Source: Candidatus Obscuribacterales bacterium
Lineage (GTDB): Bacteria; Cyanobacteriota; Vampirovibrionia; Obscuribacterales; Obscuribacteraceae
DNA length: 53,677 nt
Assembly (NCBI GenBank): GCA_949127735.1
Contig: CASBPX010000131.1
Location: 1-53,677 of the forward strand
Reading direction: 5' to 3'
The notes beneath the pieces were generated by a model. That model was not told where the DNA came from, did no database searches, and saw only the letters and a program-made list of their open reading frames with translations. Shown here piece after piece: positions 18,055 through 26,721 of this stretch. Both the position numbers and the translations under genes were made by a program. Positions within the stretch are counted from its first letter, which is position 1, and each line of letters begins with the position of its first letter.

Positions 18055-21000
18055 GTGAATTTTCTACAAGCATTAAAGCAAAAGGTTTTAATTTTTGACG
18101 GAGCAATGGGCACGTCGGTTCACACTTATGATCTTACTTTAGATGATTACGAGGGTTGTGAAAATTGTCCTGAAATTCTGGTGTCGAGCCGACCTGATGT
18201 AATTGGTGAAATTCACGAATCATTTTTTAAAGTTGGCTGCGACGTAGTTGAAACCTGCACATTCGGCGGCTCTCCTATTGTTCTGGCTGAGTTTGGCCTG
18301 GCAGATCGCACTTATGAGCTAAACAAAAAAGCAGCAGAGCTGGCTAAAAATGTGGCCCGAGCCTATAGCAAAGATAAGCCGCGCTTTGTCTCCGGCTCTA
18401 TTGGTCCAACAACAAAAATTCCATCATTAGGCCATGTTGCTTTTGAGCAGATGCGCGCTTCTTATTATGAGCAAGTGCGCGGGCTTGTTGATGGCGGCGT
18501 CGATGTTTTGCAATTTGAAACCGGCCAGGATTTGCTGCAAGCTAAATGCGCGATTATCGCCATGGAAGATTATTTCAGAGAAATCGGCAGGCGCATTCCC
18601 ATCATCACTCAAGTGACCCTGGAAGCCCCACCGCTTGGCACAATGCTTGTCGGTACCGATATCTCCGCTGCCCTGACTACCCTGATGGCTTATCCAGTTG
18701 ATGTGATTGGTATTAACTGCGCCACCGGCCCTAGAGAAATGATAGATCCCGTGCAATATCTCTGCCAGAACGCACTGCGGATGGTGTCGGTTTTGCCAAA
18801 TGCCGGCTTGCCTGAAAACGTAGATGGACAGACTGTTTATAAATTGACCGGAGAAGAACTGGCAAACTCACTGCAGAGTTTTGTTCTTAATCAGGGCGTC
18901 AACATTATTGGTGGATGTTGCGGCACCACACCTTCCCATATGGCCGAAGTAGTGAAGCGTGTCGGTGAGGTAGCGCCCAAAGAGCGTCACCCTGTCTTTA
19001 CGCCAGCTGCGGCCAGCATTTATACATCAGTTGCATTTGATATTGACCAGCCGCCCTTGATTGTGGGAGAGCGCACTAATACTAACGGCAGTAAAAAATT
19101 CAAAGACCTTTTGCAAGCCGGTGATTTAGACGGTATGGTAGCCATGGCTCGCGAACAGGAACGCGAAGGCGCACATATTCTCGACGTTTGCACAGCTTAT
19201 GTGGGCCGCGATGAAGTTGCCGACATGAGTCTTTTCATCAAGCGTTTAAATACCGAATTGCAAATCCCGATTATGGTAGACAGCACGGAGTATCCAGTGC
19301 TGGAAGCCTCGCTTGGCTTAATTGCCGGCAAACCAATCGTTAATTCCATCAATCTCGAAGATGGCGAAGCGAAGATGCTGCAAAAAATTGCTTTAATTAA
19401 AAGATATGGCGCGGCAGCGGTAGCACTTACTATTGACGAAGGCGGCATGGCTAAATCGGCCGACAAAAAATTGTCTATTGCCAGGCGCATTTATGATCTG
19501 GCACTGGCTGCTGGTTTGGCCCCTTATGATTTGATATTTGATGCTCTCACTTTTACTTTATCTACCGGTAATGAAGACGACCGAAAACTCGGCCTAGAAA
19601 CATTGCAGGGTATCAAACTAATAAAAGAAAATTTGCCGGGTGTGCGCACCATTCTTGGTGTGAGCAATATTAGCTTTGGCATGGACGCCCGCATTCGTCG
19701 CATTCTCAACTCGGTTTTTCTTCACCACGCCGTGGAGTATGGCCTTGATATGGCTATCGTCAACGCTCAGAAAATTCTTCCGCTTTATAAAATTGACGAA
19801 AGCGAAAGGGAAATGCATAACAAACTAATCTTTGATCAACGCACCAAAGATTACGATCCGCTTTTTGCCCTGCTAGATTTTTATAAAGACAAGAAAGGTT
19901 CGAGCGTTAAGGCCGAACGTAAATCTGACGCTAGTATCGAAGAAATTTTAAAACAGCGAATCATCGACGGCGACCGTGTTGCTCTAAGCGTCGATCTGGA
20001 TTTGGCTCTGAAGACACACGAGCCTTTGGCAATTATCAATACTATTTTGCTGGACGGAATGAAAGTTGTCGGTGAATTGTTCGGCTCTGGCAAAATGCAG
20101 TTGCCGTTCGTGCTTCAGTCTGCTGAAACCATGAAGGCCGCCGTGTCTTATCTCGAGCCTTTCATGGATAAAGTCGAGGGCTCCACCCGCGGTGTCATGG
20201 TACTCGCCACTGTGAAAGGCGACGTGCATGATATCGGCAAGAATCTTGTAGACATCATTTTGACCAACAATGGTTACCGGGTGATTAATCTTGGTATCAA
20301 ACAGCCAATTGAAAATATTATTTCAGCCGCGGAACATCATAAGGCCGATTGTATTGGCATGAGCGGGCTTCTAGTAAAATCTACCGTCATTATGAAAGAG
20401 AATTTGTCCATTCTCAATCAGCGGGGCATCTCTGTGCCGGTGATTTTAGGCGGAGCTGCGCTGACTCGAAGATATGTGGAGGAAGATTGCCGCAAAGTTT
20501 ATCAGGGCACTCTTTATTATGGGCAAGACGCTTTCGACGACCTGCATATTATGGAGGCCATCGCTTCCGGTGACCACTCGCTTTTACCCAAAGAGCCAGC
20601 TGTTGAATGTGAAGATCTCGACGACTTAGATGACCTTGACGATATAGAAGAAATTAGATTCGGCAAAGTCGACGACGAAGATCAAATCCAAGACCAAAAG
20701 CCAGACCAAAAAGAAAATAAAGCAGACCATAAAAATAATGGTGGAAATGCAGCTATAGGTGTTGTTCGCTCTGAAGTATTGAGATCTGGTGAGGGCGAAT
20801 TGAGCATAGCTACCCCACCTTTTTGGGGTTCGAAAGCCATTCATAATTTCGACCTGGGTGAGATTTTTTCGTATCTCAATGAAAATGCCTTGATTCGCGG
20901 ACAGTTCCGGGTGAGACAGGGATCTAGCAGCAATGCCGAATATCAGGCAATGCTGGCAGAAAAAATAACACCGATGCTGGAAAATATGAAAGGCCGTTGC

Positions 21001-21687
21001 ATTGCTGAAAGTCTATTGCAGCCAAAAGCAGTTTATGGTTATTTTCCTTGCCGGTCGAAGGGCAATCAACTGATTGTCTATAAGAATAAGGGCAATCACG
21101 ATGCTGCAGATTTCTCTTCCACCGCTTCTCCTGCAATTCCAGGCACCGAACTTGGCGAGTTAGAGGAATGGGTGCGGTTTGATTTTCCCAGACAACAATT
21201 TGGTCGCAGACTTTGTATTGCTGATTTCTTCAGCAGTGGCGCCCAGGGAGAGTATGACGTTCTACCGGCTCAAATCGTCACTATGGGTGAAGTGGCCAGT
21301 ACACATGCAGCAGCATTGTTTGCCGGCAATCATTATTCCGACTACCTCTATTTTCACGGCTTGTCGGTAGAATCTGCTGAGGCGCTGGCAGAGCTTGTCC
21401 ACAAACAAATTCGCGCTGAACTTGGTTACGGCCAGTTCGATCAAGCCGACCGTAAGAAATTTTTCCAACAGGGATATCGTGGAACCAGATACAGCTTTGG
21501 TTATCCGGCCTGCCCGAATCTCGAAGACCAGAGCCACTTATTTACATTGCTCAAGCCTGAACGCATTAATGTCATCTTGTCCGAAGAATTCCAACTTGTG
21601 CCAGAACAGAGCACTTCGGCTATCGTCGTGGTGCATCCACAGGCCAAATATTTCAATATAGAACGCAAGCAAGCCGCAGTTTTATAA
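18055..21687 (+). CDS. metH: Cobalamin-dependent methionine synthase MetH
   Basis: Transfers a methyl group from methyltetrahydrofolate to homocysteine through methylcobalamin. 1210 residues with all four modules: homocysteine-binding barrel (1-310; zinc ligands in GINCATG and GGCCGTT), pterin-binding barrel (about 330-610; GERTNTNGS), cobalamin cap and Rossmann domain (about 625-845; axial His725 in DVHDIG, then GMSGLLVKS and GGAALT), and the reactivation domain (about 930-1205; GTRYSFGYPACP). An Asp/Glu/Lys-rich low-complexity linker at about 850-900 separates the last two and is unusual. GTG at 18055 has AAGGA 5 nt upstream and is preferred over ATG at 18049, which overlaps that site. Confidence 0.95.
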   Translation: MNFLQALKQKVLIFDGAMGTSVHTYDLTLDDYEGCENCPEILVSSRPDVIGEIHESFFKVGCDVVETCTFGGSPIVLAEFGLADRTYELNKKAAELAKNVARAYSKDKPRFVSGSIGPTTKIPSLGHVAFEQMRASYYEQVRGLVDGGVDVLQFETGQDLLQAKCAIIAMEDYFREIGRRIPIITQVTLEAPPLGTMLVGTDISAALTTLMAYPVDVIGINCATGPREMIDPVQYLCQNALRMVSVLPNAGLPENVDGQTVYKLTGEELANSLQSFVLNQGVNIIGGCCGTTPSHMAEVVKRVGEVAPKERHPVFTPAAASIYTSVAFDIDQPPLIVGERTNTNGSKKFKDLLQAGDLDGMVAMAREQEREGAHILDVCTAYVGRDEVADMSLFIKRLNTELQIPIMVDSTEYPVLEASLGLIAGKPIVNSINLEDGEAKMLQKIALIKRYGAAAVALTIDEGGMAKSADKKLSIARRIYDLALAAGLAPYDLIFDALTFTLSTGNEDDRKLGLETLQGIKLIKENLPGVRTILGVSNISFGMDARIRRILNSVFLHHAVEYGLDMAIVNAQKILPLYKIDESEREMHNKLIFDQRTKDYDPLFALLDFYKDKKGSSVKAERKSDASIEEILKQRIIDGDRVALSVDLDLALKTHEPLAIINTILLDGMKVVGELFGSGKMQLPFVLQSAETMKAAVSYLEPFMDKVEGSTRGVMVLATVKGDVHDIGKNLVDIILTNNGYRVINLGIKQPIENIISAAEHHKADCIGMSGLLVKSTVIMKENLSILNQRGISVPVILGGAALTRRYVEEDCRKVYQGTLYYGQDAFDDLHIMEAIASGDHSLLPKEPAVECEDLDDLDDLDDIEEIRFGKVDDEDQIQDQKPDQKENKADHKNNGGNAAIGVVRSEVLRSGEGELSIATPPFWGSKAIHNFDLGEIFSYLNENALIRGQFRVRQGSSSNAEYQAMLAEKITPMLENMKGRCIAESLLQPKAVYGYFPCRSKGNQLIVYKNKGNHDAADFSSTASPAIPGTELGELEEWVRFDFPRQQFGRRLCIADFFSSGAQGEYDVLPAQIVTMGEVASTHAAALFAGNHYSDYLYFHGLSVESAEALAELVHKQIRAELGYGQFDQADRKKFFQQGYRGTRYSFGYPACPNLEDQSHLFTLLKPERINVILSEEFQLVPEQSTSAIVVVHPQAKYFNIERKQAAVL

Positions 21688-21782
21688 TTTTGCCTCCGTT
21701 GTCACGTATTTGCCACGTAGTCGCCTGTAATCTGGATAGGTCGGCATTTACTAAATCACATTTACTATTGGTTAGGTCTTGC

Positions 21783-22589
21783 ATGCATACATCTAAAAAA
21801 GTGCGCTCGTCTATAGAGCAAAGTCGCAGAATAGTAGACCTTGATCGCGCCATCGGTGATCTTGACGGAGCACAGTTTTTCGTTCAGAGCCTGCTTATCG
21901 GTTTGATTGCTGGCATCGGGTTCAGTGCGGTGTTCTTCGTGCCAATCGCCCTGGCCTTCCCCGTGGCTGTTGTCACCGGAAAAACTTTCTGGTCGGCTGG
22001 CGATCATCACCTTGTAATTCAGTGGGTTTTATCAAGCCTTGTCTGCGGATCTATCGCTTCGGCTGTATTGCTGTCGTTTTTAAGCTTTGTTCGCACCTGG
22101 CAGCTTGGACATTTTGGCAAAGCTTTCGGAAGACGCTCGATTCAACTGCCTCAGTCATTTGACGAAGCCTGCGACCTGGTGGGTTTTTCTCTGGCAGAGC
22201 TGGACGGATATGAAATTTTACTTGCCGATGTGGAGTCGGGTCACTTACTTCTGGAGTTGCAACAAAGCGAATTTGCCACAAATTATCTGACCGTCAATCT
22301 TTGCTCTCTTGCTAATGGCGGCACTCTTGTAAATATTACCGGTGCACCGGCTTTGCACGGCCGCGCTAAACTTTTCAGTTCATTTTATTTCGATCGCGGT
22401 GTTAATTCAGATAATGTGGATGCCTTGATGTCATTCTTAAAACCTTTCGCCCGCCTGGAAGATTTAAATCTCAAGCCGCGCCCAGTCAAAGTCGTAATTT
22501 CTTACGATCCAGAGGTGCGCGACCTTTTTGCTCCGCCCAGCAGTGTTTCTCTTAAGGCTAATGGTCGTCTTCCGGCTAGTAGCTATTAA
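21783..22589 (+). CDS. Membrane protein of unknown function
   Basis: Not recognised. From ATG at 21783 (TAGG 6 nt upstream) it encodes 268 residues. Two long hydrophobic regions, about residues 30-65 (LLIGLIAGIGFSAVFFVPIA) and 80-110 (LSSLVCGSIASAVLLSFLSF), are followed by a soluble domain of about 155 residues without a familiar motif. The layout, membrane hairpin then cytoplasmic beta-rich domain, recalls the N-terminal halves of the kinases at 13764-16960, but no clear sequence match could be made by eye. A longer frame from TTG at 21690 is possible but starts 3 nt after the metH stop with no Shine-Dalgarno. Confidence 0.6.
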   Translation: MHTSKKVRSSIEQSRRIVDLDRAIGDLDGAQFFVQSLLIGLIAGIGFSAVFFVPIALAFPVAVVTGKTFWSAGDHHLVIQWVLSSLVCGSIASAVLLSFLSFVRTWQLGHFGKAFGRRSIQLPQSFDEACDLVGFSLAELDGYEILLADVESGHLLLELQQSEFATNYLTVNLCSLANGGTLVNITGAPALHGRAKLFSSFYFDRGVNSDNVDALMSFLKPFARLEDLNLKPRPVKVVISYDPEVRDLFAPPSSVSLKANGRLPASSY

Positions 22590-22608
22590 TGACCTGCTTT
22601 AAGAGCTG

Positions 22609-22614
22609 TATAAT
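22609..22614 (+). promoter_or_regulatory. -10 (TATAAT) placed for a leaderless mRNA
   Basis: A perfect TATAAT ends 8 nt before the ATG of the acetyltransferase, so the transcript would begin within two or three bases of the start codon. TTAATG at 22586-22591, 17 nt upstream, is a weak -35. The gene has no Shine-Dalgarno, which fits. Confidence 0.5.
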
Positions 22615-22622
22615 TCGTTGGT

Positions 22623-23150
22623 ATGTTGATTATTCGCAAAGCTTTGACCACAGAGGAAGAAATAAAGGGCATTCTGGACGTGCATTATGCAGCGGTTCAT
22701 GGTGAGCCTGTGGATTACTATGAAGAAGAAATTCTAGATGACTGGTCGCCGCCTGTAGATGAACAGCGGATAGCTAATTTTCTCCACCGCCCGCAAAAAG
22801 ATGATGAAGTGTTGCGCGTGGCCACCATGGACAATGGCGTTGTTGGCTTTGGTATAGTCGTACCTCGATTGAGTGAGTTGCGAGCCTGCTATGTATTGCC
22901 GCGCCTGGGCCGGCAGGGTATCGGCCGCGCCCTGCTTGGTGAACTTGAGCGCACAGTGCAACAGGCGGGCTGTGATTGGCTCAACCTCAACGCTTCCATG
23001 AATGCTGAAGCCTTTTATCTGGCTAACGGTTTTGTCGCTGATGGTCTTGGTCGCCAGCCTCTGCCTGGTGGTCACGAGATGAGCTGTGTGCGCATGTATA
23101 AATTTCTTGATAATGAAAATTCGAAATGGACTCGGGGGGTTTTACCCTGA
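22623..23150 (+). CDS. GNAT-family N-acetyltransferase
   Basis: Acetyl-CoA-dependent acetyltransferase of unknown substrate, 175 residues. The acetyl-CoA pyrophosphate-binding motif A is VLPRLGRQGIGRALL (about residues 96-110), and the C-terminal NAEAFYLANGFVADG matches motif B. The N-terminal third (DVHYAAVHGEPVDYYEEE) is acidic and probably holds the acceptor site. No Shine-Dalgarno is present; a TATAAT just upstream suggests a leaderless transcript. Confidence 0.85.
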   Translation: MLIIRKALTTEEEIKGILDVHYAAVHGEPVDYYEEEILDDWSPPVDEQRIANFLHRPQKDDEVLRVATMDNGVVGFGIVVPRLSELRACYVLPRLGRQGIGRALLGELERTVQQAGCDWLNLNASMNAEAFYLANGFVADGLGRQPLPGGHEMSCVRMYKFLDNENSKWTRGVLP

Positions 23151-23252
23151 ATCTATTTGATCGCTCTGTAAAGCTTGCGTAACTGAACTTTTCTAAGCCT
23201 CAATTTGGCCAATGTTGCTGTGCGACTATGCTGGTCGTGGCTTTCCAGATTA

Positions 23253-23278
23253 CAGAGAAATTTGCGCAAACTTCTCTG
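23253..23278. terminator. Long hairpin after the acetyltransferase gene
   Basis: CAGAGAA (23253-23259) pairs with TTCTCTG (23272-23278), and the inner TTTGC/GCAAA pairs also, with one A/C mismatch between. A T-run (TTTTTT) occurs about 18 nt beyond rather than directly after, so termination is plausible but not textbook. The outer arms match those of the hairpin at 9169-9196. The rest of 23151-23333 holds no gene. Confidence 0.45.
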
Positions 23279-23333
23279 CAATTGAGACAAAGCTTTTTTG
23301 ACCACCGACAGTGAAGCCCAAACAGCCCATTTT

Positions 23334-23362
23334 TTGATTAAAAAGTGCCCCAGGCGTAGAAT
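23334..23362 (+). promoter_or_regulatory. Sigma-70-type promoter of the putrescine aminotransferase gene
   Basis: TTGATT (23334-23339), a 17-nt spacer and TAGAAT (23357-23362). The predicted start is about 23 nt before the ATG at 23392, with GGAG in between. Confidence 0.65.
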
Positions 23363-23391
23363 ATGTCAGTAATTTCAATGGAGTGAAGAAA

Positions 23392-24747
23392 ATGACTCAA
23401 GATCTGGAGAAAGCTAAGGCAAAATCCAGGGAGGTTCTGGAGCTGATCAGCAAGAAAGAGCTGACCCAGGACGAACGCGATAAAGTCATTGAAGAGTCGG
23501 TTCGTTACTGGACAGACCACGTCAACGCCGGATTTCTCAAATACAGAAAGTCTGTCAGTACCGACTATACGGCCGTGGAATGGGAAGATAACGGGGCCGT
23601 TTTCCGCGATATTAACGGTAAAGAGTTTATTGATATGCTGGGCGGTTTTGGCGTCTATAACGTAGGCCATCGTCACCCCACAGTTTTAAAAGCAGTAACA
23701 GAACAGCTTCAGCGCCAGGCCATTCACTCGCAAGAGTTGATTGACCCGTTGCGCACTTACCTGGCACACCTGGTGTCACTCATTACTCCAGGAGATCTTA
23801 ACTACTCATTCTTCTCCAATTCGGGCACTGAATCAGTGGAAGGTTGCATGAAGATGGCCATGTTGGCCACAGGGCGTAAGCATTTTATTGGTGCTGTTGG
23901 TGCTTTTCACGGAAAAACACTGGGATCTTTAGGGGGAACTTCTAAAGCCATGTTTCGTGAGCCATTTATGCCGCTTTTGCGCTGGAGTCACATTCCCTTT
24001 GGTGACGTCAAAGCTTTAGAAACAGCTCTCAGTTGCGCCGATTTTAATGGTGATCGAGTGGCCGCTTTTGTGGTCGAACCGGTGCAGGGAGAAGGTGGCA
24101 TCAATGTTTCACCTCCCGGTTATTTGCAGGCAGCGCGTGATCTTTGCGACAAATATGGTGCAGTACTTGTCTTTGACGAAATTCAAAGCGGAATGGGTCG
24201 CACCGGAAAAATGTTCTATTGCGATTATGAGGGTGTAGTACCCGACTTAATGGCGCTGGGCAAGGCCTTCGGCGGCGGTGTGATGCCGATTGGTGCGGTG
24301 GTCGGCAATGAAAGAGTATGGGCTAAATATGTAGAAAATCCATTTTTACATACCACCACTTTTGGTGGCAATCCTTTAGCTTGCGCTGCGGCTATCGCCA
24401 CTATTTCAGTTTTGCTTGATGAAGATTTGCCTAAACAGGCAAAAGAAAAAGGGGAATATATGATCCCCAAGATGAATCAACTGGCCAAACGTTATCCTGA
24501 TGTACTCTCGGTCATACGCGGTGTTGGTCTTATGATTGGTATGGAATTCACCAGTAATGAGAGCGGTTATGCGGTGGCCAAAGAATTGTTTGCCCGCAAT
24601 ATTCTTATCTCTGGTACTTATATTAATGCCAGAGTTTTGCGAGTAGAGCCGCCGTTGATTATTTCTTACGAGCAAATAGACATCTTCCTCAAGGCCCTTG
24701 AAGAATCGCTGGTGGTAGTATCAAAGCTACAGCCGGCACTGACTTAA
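23392..24747 (+). CDS. patA: Putrescine aminotransferase (class III PLP)
   Basis: Transfers an amino group from putrescine (or cadaverine) to 2-oxoglutarate, first step of the transaminase route of putrescine breakdown. The long N-terminal extension and the segments HVNAGFLKYRKSV, AVEWEDNG, FIDMLGGFGVYNVGHRHP and LRWSHIPFGD closely follow E. coli PatA/YgjG rather than acetylornithine aminotransferases. The PLP aspartate is in VFDEIQSGMGRTG and the Schiff-base lysine in MALGKAFGGG. The ATG at 23392 has GGAG 8 nt upstream; the GTG at 23383 overlaps that site. A CTGACT/AGTCAG hairpin covers the stop codon, and the convergent repeat-protein gene ends 20 nt away. Confidence 0.9.
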   Translation: MTQDLEKAKAKSREVLELISKKELTQDERDKVIEESVRYWTDHVNAGFLKYRKSVSTDYTAVEWEDNGAVFRDINGKEFIDMLGGFGVYNVGHRHPTVLKAVTEQLQRQAIHSQELIDPLRTYLAHLVSLITPGDLNYSFFSNSGTESVEGCMKMAMLATGRKHFIGAVGAFHGKTLGSLGGTSKAMFREPFMPLLRWSHIPFGDVKALETALSCADFNGDRVAAFVVEPVQGEGGINVSPPGYLQAARDLCDKYGAVLVFDEIQSGMGRTGKMFYCDYEGVVPDLMALGKAFGGGVMPIGAVVGNERVWAKYVENPFLHTTTFGGNPLACAAAIATISVLLDEDLPKQAKEKGEYMIPKMNQLAKRYPDVLSVIRGVGLMIGMEFTSNESGYAVAKELFARNILISGTYINARVLRVEPPLIISYEQIDIFLKALEESLVVVSKLQPALT

Positions 24748-24767
24748 ACTCAGTCAGGCAGTCAAAT

Positions 24768-26261
24768 TTACAGCAAACCTTCCAGGCTATGATTGGCCGA
24801 GCGTTCTTGCATGGCTGCATTATGCAAACGCTTGATCTGATTTTTCGCTTCATAACCAACATAAGGGTCTTGATCGTCTTTTAAATCTTCCAGCACTTGT
24901 GCTGGACAATTGCTGTTGTCTATAACGCGCAGTTTTACCTGGGCCTGACTATCTTTCGCTAGTAGTTTGAAAGCCTCGAGTGGTGCACTGATATTTTCAG
25001 CCACTGCGGCGCGCACTTCCACACTTTCGCTGGCGGCTAATTCCAGAAGCTTTTCTGCTGGTGTGCTTAAACGGGTGGCCACCATTTTATAGAAGGCTAT
25101 TATTTCCGCCGGTGACGCGCCGTCTGGTGGTTTATCAAAAGCGGCATGGTAACTGGGCATCTGCTTGGGCGGACCGTTGGTGTTAACCACACTGGCGTTG
25201 AATTTTAGATCTTTGACTGTATCTTTTTGCTGCTTGTAGGCTTGTTTTGCCCCGTCCGAATTTAGCGACTGCCATTCGCTGTCGGCCTTGCTGCCATCGT
25301 TGAGCCCACCGGGAGCAACAGCGTCTAGTGTAGTGTAAGAGGCAGTGATTTGATTTGATGTCGCATTAAAGCGATTGTTGAACAGCAAATTATGGCTGTT
25401 ACGTTGAGCTTCCACTACATCGCCCCGGGCACTTAAGGCTGATTGCGCTTCAGAGGCAGTCAACTTACTTGTATCTCGAGTCAGAGTTCGCAATACATCA
25501 ATTGGTGTAGAGCTGTTGCCGGCCACCGAGAGTCGCACGCTGCTATCCACATCATTGGCCAGTTTACGTAAGCTTTCTGGCGGAGTTTTCTCGTTGGCTG
25601 CTACAGAGGCACGCACTTCAGGTGATACCAGAGACGATAGCCAGGCTAAAGTGGCAGGAGAGGTGGAAATATTCTCAGCCGCATTCTTAAACGATTCTTC
25701 TGTAGGTGAAGAGTCACTGACCAGATTACGGTCAGGGGTGCATTGCCACTGAGCGGCCAATAGATTTGGTTCTTCTTCAGATGAGCCTGAGTAGAGACGA
25801 GTTTGATTTTCGCGGCTAATAATCCTGGCTACTCTGGGGGTCTTTTCGGCAGGAGGTTCAACCACAACTTCGGGTTCAAGATGATGCCACGAAGAATCAA
25901 GCTCGTCGCCAGAATAGTTTAGGTCTCTAATCTGTTTATGATTATCACCACTAACTAAAGTCGATGGCGGCAGAGCAAATTCTATTTGCCCACCGGCGAG
26001 AAAGCGGGTAGAGAGGCTGTCTTTGCCTTTGTGCAATAAGCTGTGAATGGTTTGATTGTCGTCTTTCGCAGCAACTTGATCAAAATCAGAAGCTGTTGCG
26101 CTAATTTGAGCCGACACGGCTTCTGCTTCAGCTGCAGCAACAGGCGGAAGGGCTTTTGATTGGCTAGATAAGGTTTTTAATTCTGCTGCCTTTTTCTCGC
26201 GCTCAGCTTCTTCGACAATGTTTTTCAACAGCCGAATAATCGTATCTTTAAAGGATCCCAT
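24768..26261 (-). CDS. Leucine-rich-variant (HEAT-like) repeat protein
   Basis: Unknown function, probably a protein-binding scaffold. The N-terminus has an amphipathic helix (FKDTIIRLLKNIVEEAEREKKAAEL). Two blocks of LRV/HEAT-like helical repeats are seen: about residues 205-290 (SPEVRASVAANEKTPPESL, then SSVRLSVAGNSSTPIDVL) and about 395-490 (SVEVRAAVAENISAPLEAF, then AQVKLRVIDNSNCPAQVL). The consensus is x-V-R-x-x-V-A-x-N-x-x-(S/T/A)-P. The linker between blocks is low-complexity and Ser/Asn-rich. No signal peptide. The start is ATG at 26261 or GTG at 26279; neither has a decisive Shine-Dalgarno. Confidence 0.7.
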   Translation of the reverse strand: MGSFKDTIIRLLKNIVEEAEREKKAAELKTLSSQSKALPPVAAAEAEAVSAQISATASDFDQVAAKDDNQTIHSLLHKGKDSLSTRFLAGGQIEFALPPSTLVSGDNHKQIRDLNYSGDELDSSWHHLEPEVVVEPPAEKTPRVARIISRENQTRLYSGSSEEEPNLLAAQWQCTPDRNLVSDSSPTEESFKNAAENISTSPATLAWLSSLVSPEVRASVAANEKTPPESLRKLANDVDSSVRLSVAGNSSTPIDVLRTLTRDTSKLTASEAQSALSARGDVVEAQRNSHNLLFNNRFNATSNQITASYTTLDAVAPGGLNDGSKADSEWQSLNSDGAKQAYKQQKDTVKDLKFNASVVNTNGPPKQMPSYHAAFDKPPDGASPAEIIAFYKMVATRLSTPAEKLLELAASESVEVRAAVAENISAPLEAFKLLAKDSQAQVKLRVIDNSNCPAQVLEDLKDDQDPYVGYEAKNQIKRLHNAAMQERSANHSLEGLL

Positions 26262-26279
26262 CCCCCAATTCAACCCCAC

Positions 26280-26721
26280 TTATGCCTCTTCAGATAACTG
26301 GCTGCCAGAACTACTTGCCTGCTGCTAGTCAAATCACCCATGATACTTCTATCTATATTGATGCTAGCTTAGCGCCGGAGCACACATGTATAGGCTTGAC
26401 CGTATTCTTATAGCGGTTACCCTATAGGCTTTAAGTTTGCAACTGACAAAGTGCCTGTGGTGCCTGTATTTTGATTGCAATCGGCCAACAATTTCGAGAG
26501 TTATACGAATCCCGTACAAAGTTATAGGGTAACTGTCTATCAACTGAAGGTCATCCGGGTAAGAATGATAGCGAGGGCCGAAATTTGGCCTGTCAAAGCG
26601 AATGAACACGGAAACAACTTACTAATGTTGAGCAGTCAACAACTAACCACTTCTATTAGAGGCGCTACTCAGGTCTACCAGACTTGGGGTCCGGGCGACA
26701 TAGAAACAATCAGAGGCAGTC
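26280..26721. promoter_or_regulatory. Divergent intergenic region with several inverted repeats
   Basis: No gene supported in 442 nt. It holds an 11-bp inverted repeat pair, GTTACCCTATA (26416-26426) and TATAGGGTAAC (26523-26533), 96 nt apart. It also has TGTTGA-GCAG-TCAACA (26626-26641) and GTCT-ACC-AGAC (26673-26683). These are candidate operators for the divergent repeat-protein and TPR genes. No full promoter could be assigned with confidence. Confidence 0.4.
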
